This document shows, piece after piece, positions 5,260 to 7,512 of a stretch of 7,512 bases of DNA. The position numbers and the translations under genes were made by a program. A model generated the notes under the pieces. The model was not told the DNA's origin, did no database searches, and saw nothing but the letters and a program-made list of their open reading frames with translations. The stretch covers positions 1 through 7,512 of the forward strand of contig DDYO01000211.1 in assembly GCA_002348045.1 (NCBI GenBank), written 5' to 3'. The stretch's first letter is position 1. Every line of letters begins with the position of its first letter. The stretch comes from Anaerolineales bacterium UBA2232 (lineage in GTDB: Bacteria; Chloroflexota; Anaerolineae; UBA2200).

Positions 5260-6606
5260 ATGGACATCATTGCACCACGGTTGCCCAAGGGCATGCGGGA
5301 TGTGTTGCCTGGAAAGATGGGGTACCGCCGCTACGTGCTGGAGGTGATGGAGCGCACCTTTGCCGAGTTCGGATTCGAACCGCTGATCACGCCGGCGGTC
5401 GAATTGGAAGAGATCCTTCTGGGCAAGGGCGGCTCTGAAGCGGATCGGCTGATGTACAATGTGCAGCATACAGGCGGCAAGGAGAAGCTGGGCCTGCGCT
5501 ATGACTTGACCGTGCCGCTCAGCCGGGTGGTGGCCGCTTATCCCGAGCTGATCAAGCCGTTTCGCCGCTATCAGATCGCCCCCGTGTGGCGAGCCGAGCG
5601 TCCGCAGAAGGGGCGCTACCGCGAGTTTTACCAGTGCGATGCGGATATCGTGGGTTCCCGGAGCATGCTGGCGGATGCGGAGATCATCGCATTGATCTTT
5701 ACCGCTCTGACTCGCTTGGGATTCAGCAGGTTCGTCACGGTGCTCAACCATCGAAAGGTGCTGGCGGGCATTGGACAGCACGTGGGTGTGTCGGTGGAGC
5801 GCCTGCCCCGTCTTTACCGCAGCATCGACAAACTGGACAAGATCGGCCGCGACGCCGTGCGCGATGAACTGCGCAAAGGTGAGTTTTCAGAAGCGGTGGT
5901 GGACCGGATCCTGGGATTGCTGCGGCCGATTGAGGGCCCGGCGCCGGGTCTGGATCATCTGCGGGTGGAGGTGGGCAAGGATTCCCTGGCCATGGAGGGC
6001 ATCAGTGAACTGCAAGAGCTGTTGAGCTACTTGCCCTCATTGGGCGTGTCCGCTGAAGCAGTTCGCGTGGACCTGAGCATGGTGCGCGGGCTGGACTATT
6101 ACACGGGACCGATCTATGAGACGCTGGTGGAAGAGCCACGGATCGGGAGCATCACGGGCGGGGGCCGTTACGATGGTTTGGTGGGGAGGTTTGCCTTACA
6201 GGGTTACCCGGCCACCGGCACCACCCTGGGCATAGAGCGAATCATCGATGTAATGGAAGAGCTAGACATGTTCCCAACTGATGTTGGGGCGACGCAGGTG
6301 CAGGTGCTGGTCACCGTGTTTGGCCAGGAGCAACTGCACCAGACGCTGCGGCTCTCCAGGGAGCTGCGGTTGGCGGGCCTGCGCTGTGAGGTCTACTACG
6401 GCCAGGACCCGCTGGGCAATCAAATTCGCTACGCCCTCAAGAAGGGCGTGCCCTGCGTGGTGATTGCTGGCCCGGACGAGTTGGCTGCGGGCCTAGTGAC
6501 GCTGCGCGACCTGCGTCACCAGCGACAGGAGACCGTTGGGCTGGATCAGGCAGTTGAGCGCCTGCAGGAGTGGCTCCAGCCAAGCACAGGCCGACTGGAT
6601 TGCTGA
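5260..6606 (+). CDS. hisS: Histidyl-tRNA synthetase
   Basis: Class II aminoacyl-tRNA synthetase (HisRS) charging tRNA-His with histidine using ATP; a cytoplasmic dimer in the family. It has 448 aa, slightly above the usual 420-430. Motif 2 is WRAERPQKGRYREFYQCDAD (residues 110-129) with Arg111 and Arg119. The histidine-specific loop RGLDYYTG is at 276-283, with Arg276 as the catalytic arginine known from E. coli. Motif 3 is GGGRYDGLVG with TGTTLGIERI. The C-terminal anticodon-binding domain starts near VQVLVTVFG and includes GNQIRYALKKGVPCVVI. Start ATG 5260 follows GGGGGAG; the frame stays open upstream to 5119, but that stretch is the tRNA gene. It lies 66 bases after tRNA-His, its own substrate, with a hairpin between. 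The stop TGA overlaps the rnc ATG. Confidence 0.98.
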   Translation: MDIIAPRLPKGMRDVLPGKMGYRRYVLEVMERTFAEFGFEPLITPAVELEEILLGKGGSEADRLMYNVQHTGGKEKLGLRYDLTVPLSRVVAAYPELIKPFRRYQIAPVWRAERPQKGRYREFYQCDADIVGSRSMLADAEIIALIFTALTRLGFSRFVTVLNHRKVLAGIGQHVGVSVERLPRLYRSIDKLDKIGRDAVRDELRKGEFSEAVVDRILGLLRPIEGPAPGLDHLRVEVGKDSLAMEGISELQELLSYLPSLGVSAEAVRVDLSMVRGLDYYTGPIYETLVEEPRIGSITGGGRYDGLVGRFALQGYPATGTTLGIERIIDVMEELDMFPTDVGATQVQVLVTVFGQEQLHQTLRLSRELRLAGLRCEVYYGQDPLGNQIRYALKKGVPCVVIAGPDELAAGLVTLRDLRHQRQETVGLDQAVERLQEWLQPSTGRLDC

Positions 6607-7316
6607 TGGCGGAAACCCTGAGCGAGCTGCAGGAAAAGATGGGAATCCGCTTTGCGGATCAGCTGCTTCTGCAGCAGGCCCTGACCCATGCCTCCTACTT
6701 GAACGAGGATCCCTCCTGGTCACTGGGGGATAATGAGCGACTGGAGTACCTGGGCGATGCCGTGGTGGATTTCCTGGCGGCAGATTACCTGTATCACCGG
6801 TTTCCGCATCTGCCGGAAGGTGAGCTAACGGACCTGCGGGCTCGGTTGGTTTGCACTGAGGCCTTGGCGCGGTTGGCCGAGTTCCTCGATCTGGGAGACC
6901 GTCTCCGGATGGGCCACGGTGAAGAGCGCAGCGGAGGTCGGGCGCGAGCCAGCGTGCTGGCTGACGCCCTGGAGGCGTTGCTTGGCGCTGTCTACCTGGA
7001 TCAGGGGCTGGCAGCTGCCAGGGGGTTTCTGGTACCCTTGTTGGAGCCGCTGGTGGAGAGCCTCCAGGACCGGGGTGAGTTGCGGGACGCCAAGACGCGC
7101 CTGCAGGAATGGTCGCAGTCCGCTCTGCGGGTCACGCCGGAGTACGTCATGGTGAGCGAGACGGGTCCCGATCACGCCAAGTCCTTTCGGGTGCAGGTAA
7201 TGGTTGAGGGCGCCGTGATGGGCGAAGGAATGGGCACCAGTAAGCAGGCCGCGGAGCGGGCCGCCGCCCGGAGTGCTTTGGAGAGGGTTGCGGCCAGGGG
7301 CGCTGCTGCCTCGTAG
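6606..7316 (+). CDS. rnc: Ribonuclease III
   Basis: Double-strand-specific endoribonuclease for rRNA precursor processing and mRNA turnover; Mg-dependent homodimer in the cytoplasm. It has 236 aa, normal for the family. The nuclease domain carries the signature NERLEYLGDAVV (residues 43-54) with acidic residues E44, E47 and D51, and the second metal-binding pair D120 and E123 in LADALEALLGAVYLD. All catalytic positions are intact. A double-stranded RNA binding domain follows from about residue 158: DAKTRLQEWSQ, then DHAKSFRVQVMVEG, and GTSKQAAERAAARSAL at the end. ATG 6606 shares its A with the hisS stop TGA, so translation is probably coupled; no clear Shine-Dalgarno is seen, which fits coupling. 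A GTG at 6570 would add 12 residues inside hisS and is less likely. Confidence 0.97.
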   Translation: MAETLSELQEKMGIRFADQLLLQQALTHASYLNEDPSWSLGDNERLEYLGDAVVDFLAADYLYHRFPHLPEGELTDLRARLVCTEALARLAEFLDLGDRLRMGHGEERSGGRARASVLADALEALLGAVYLDQGLAAARGFLVPLLEPLVESLQDRGELRDAKTRLQEWSQSALRVTPEYVMVSETGPDHAKSFRVQVMVEGAVMGEGMGTSKQAAERAAARSALERVAARGAAAS

Positions 7317-7325
7317 CCCGATTGC

Positions 7326-7346
7326 GCTGCCGCGCTGGCGGTCAGC
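7326..7346. terminator. Hairpin between the convergent rnc and alr genes
   Basis: GCTGCCGC (7326-7333) pairs with GCGG (7338-7341) and, after a bulged T, CAGC (7343-7346), around the loop GCTG. It lies 9 bases after the rnc stop and overlaps the alr stop codon (7344-7342). A shared two-way terminator is plausible from position, but neither side has a T-run, so the function is uncertain. Confidence 0.35.
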
Positions 7347-7512
7347 CAGTGACGGGAAGGTAGCCCCCAGCAGTCCGGATAGCCACTGGACGTCCCCCCT
7401 GCAGGTAGACCCGGGGTACACGACACCCGACGCACGCCAAGACCTCGTAAGAGATCGTCCCGATGGCTGCGGCCATCTCATCCACAGTGATTTGCTCGTC
7501 CCCCTGGCGACC
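7342..7512 (-). CDS. alr: Alanine racemase, C-terminal end only
   Basis: PLP-dependent racemase making D-alanine for peptidoglycan. Only the last 56 residues are in the window; the N-terminal PLP barrel lies beyond base 7512. The visible end reads [20 protein letters not shown], then a short linker containing [10 protein letters not shown]. It matches the C-terminal beta domain of Alr, where GTISYE and R(V)PRVY are strongly conserved and GDE.I...E is typical. The tail GGYLPVTG ends at the TGA at 7344-7342. The gene is convergent with rnc, with 25 bases between the two stops, so it belongs to another transcription unit. Identification rests on a short but characteristic stretch. Confidence 0.9.
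   Translation of the reverse strand, partial: GRQGDEQITVDEMAAAIGTISYEVLACVGCRVPRVYLQGGRPVAIRTAGGYLPVTG

Noticed and set aside
6825..7481. Long minus-strand open frame opposite rnc.
   Set aside because: rnc on the plus strand has all catalytic residues, and the true minus-strand gene here is alr in a different frame, ending at 7342.
1..7512. Mobile elements, CRISPR repeats, integration at the tRNA.
   Set aside because: No transposase, integrase or direct-repeat array is present. The DNA after the tRNA is hisS, and no duplicated tRNA 3' end is seen.

Overview
The window is ordinary-looking bacterial chromosomal DNA, GC-rich (about 60% by eye) and densely packed. I see no insertion sequence, phage gene, CRISPR array or other mobile DNA. 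The gene mix is a K+-independent type proton-pumping pyrophosphatase, a glutaredoxin next to a glutaredoxin-thioredoxin reductase fusion, MobB, a four-cysteine small protein, tRNA-His, hisS, rnc and alr. It would suit an environmental, perhaps anaerobic or thermophilic lineage such as Chloroflexota. That placement is an impression from gene style, not a demonstrated assignment.

Layout. Positions 1-1445 (minus) hold the N-terminal two thirds of hppA, running off the left edge. Positions 1446-1675 are a gap with two GC-rich hairpins and the hppA ribosome binding site. Positions 1676-2464 (minus) hold an unrecognised 262-aa protein with its own promoter. Positions 2465-2747 are a divergent regulatory region. 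On the plus strand follow a small CPDC glutaredoxin (2748-3014), a glutaredoxin-thioredoxin reductase fusion (3055-4254), mobB (about 4303-4869), a 65-aa four-cysteine protein (4872-5069), tRNA-His(GTG) (5121-5193), hisS (5260-6606) and rnc (6606-7316, one base overlap with hisS). The 3' end of alr lies convergently at 7342-7512.

How the genes work together. The two redox genes look like a module: the flavoprotein carries its own glutaredoxin-like domain and could also reduce the free paralogue beside it. Its pyridine nucleotide site resembles AhpF (NADH) rather than classical NADPH thioredoxin reductase. MobB and the small cysteine protein are translationally coupled but have no obvious link to their neighbours. 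The most unusual arrangement is the histidine unit. A promoter with a perfect 14-bp palindrome in its spacer drives tRNA-His, which is followed by a terminator-like hairpin and then hisS, so the synthetase gene sits directly behind its own substrate tRNA. rnc is coupled to the end of hisS.

Most gene identities are secure. The weak points are promoter and hairpin functions, the mobB start, and the function of the 262-aa protein.
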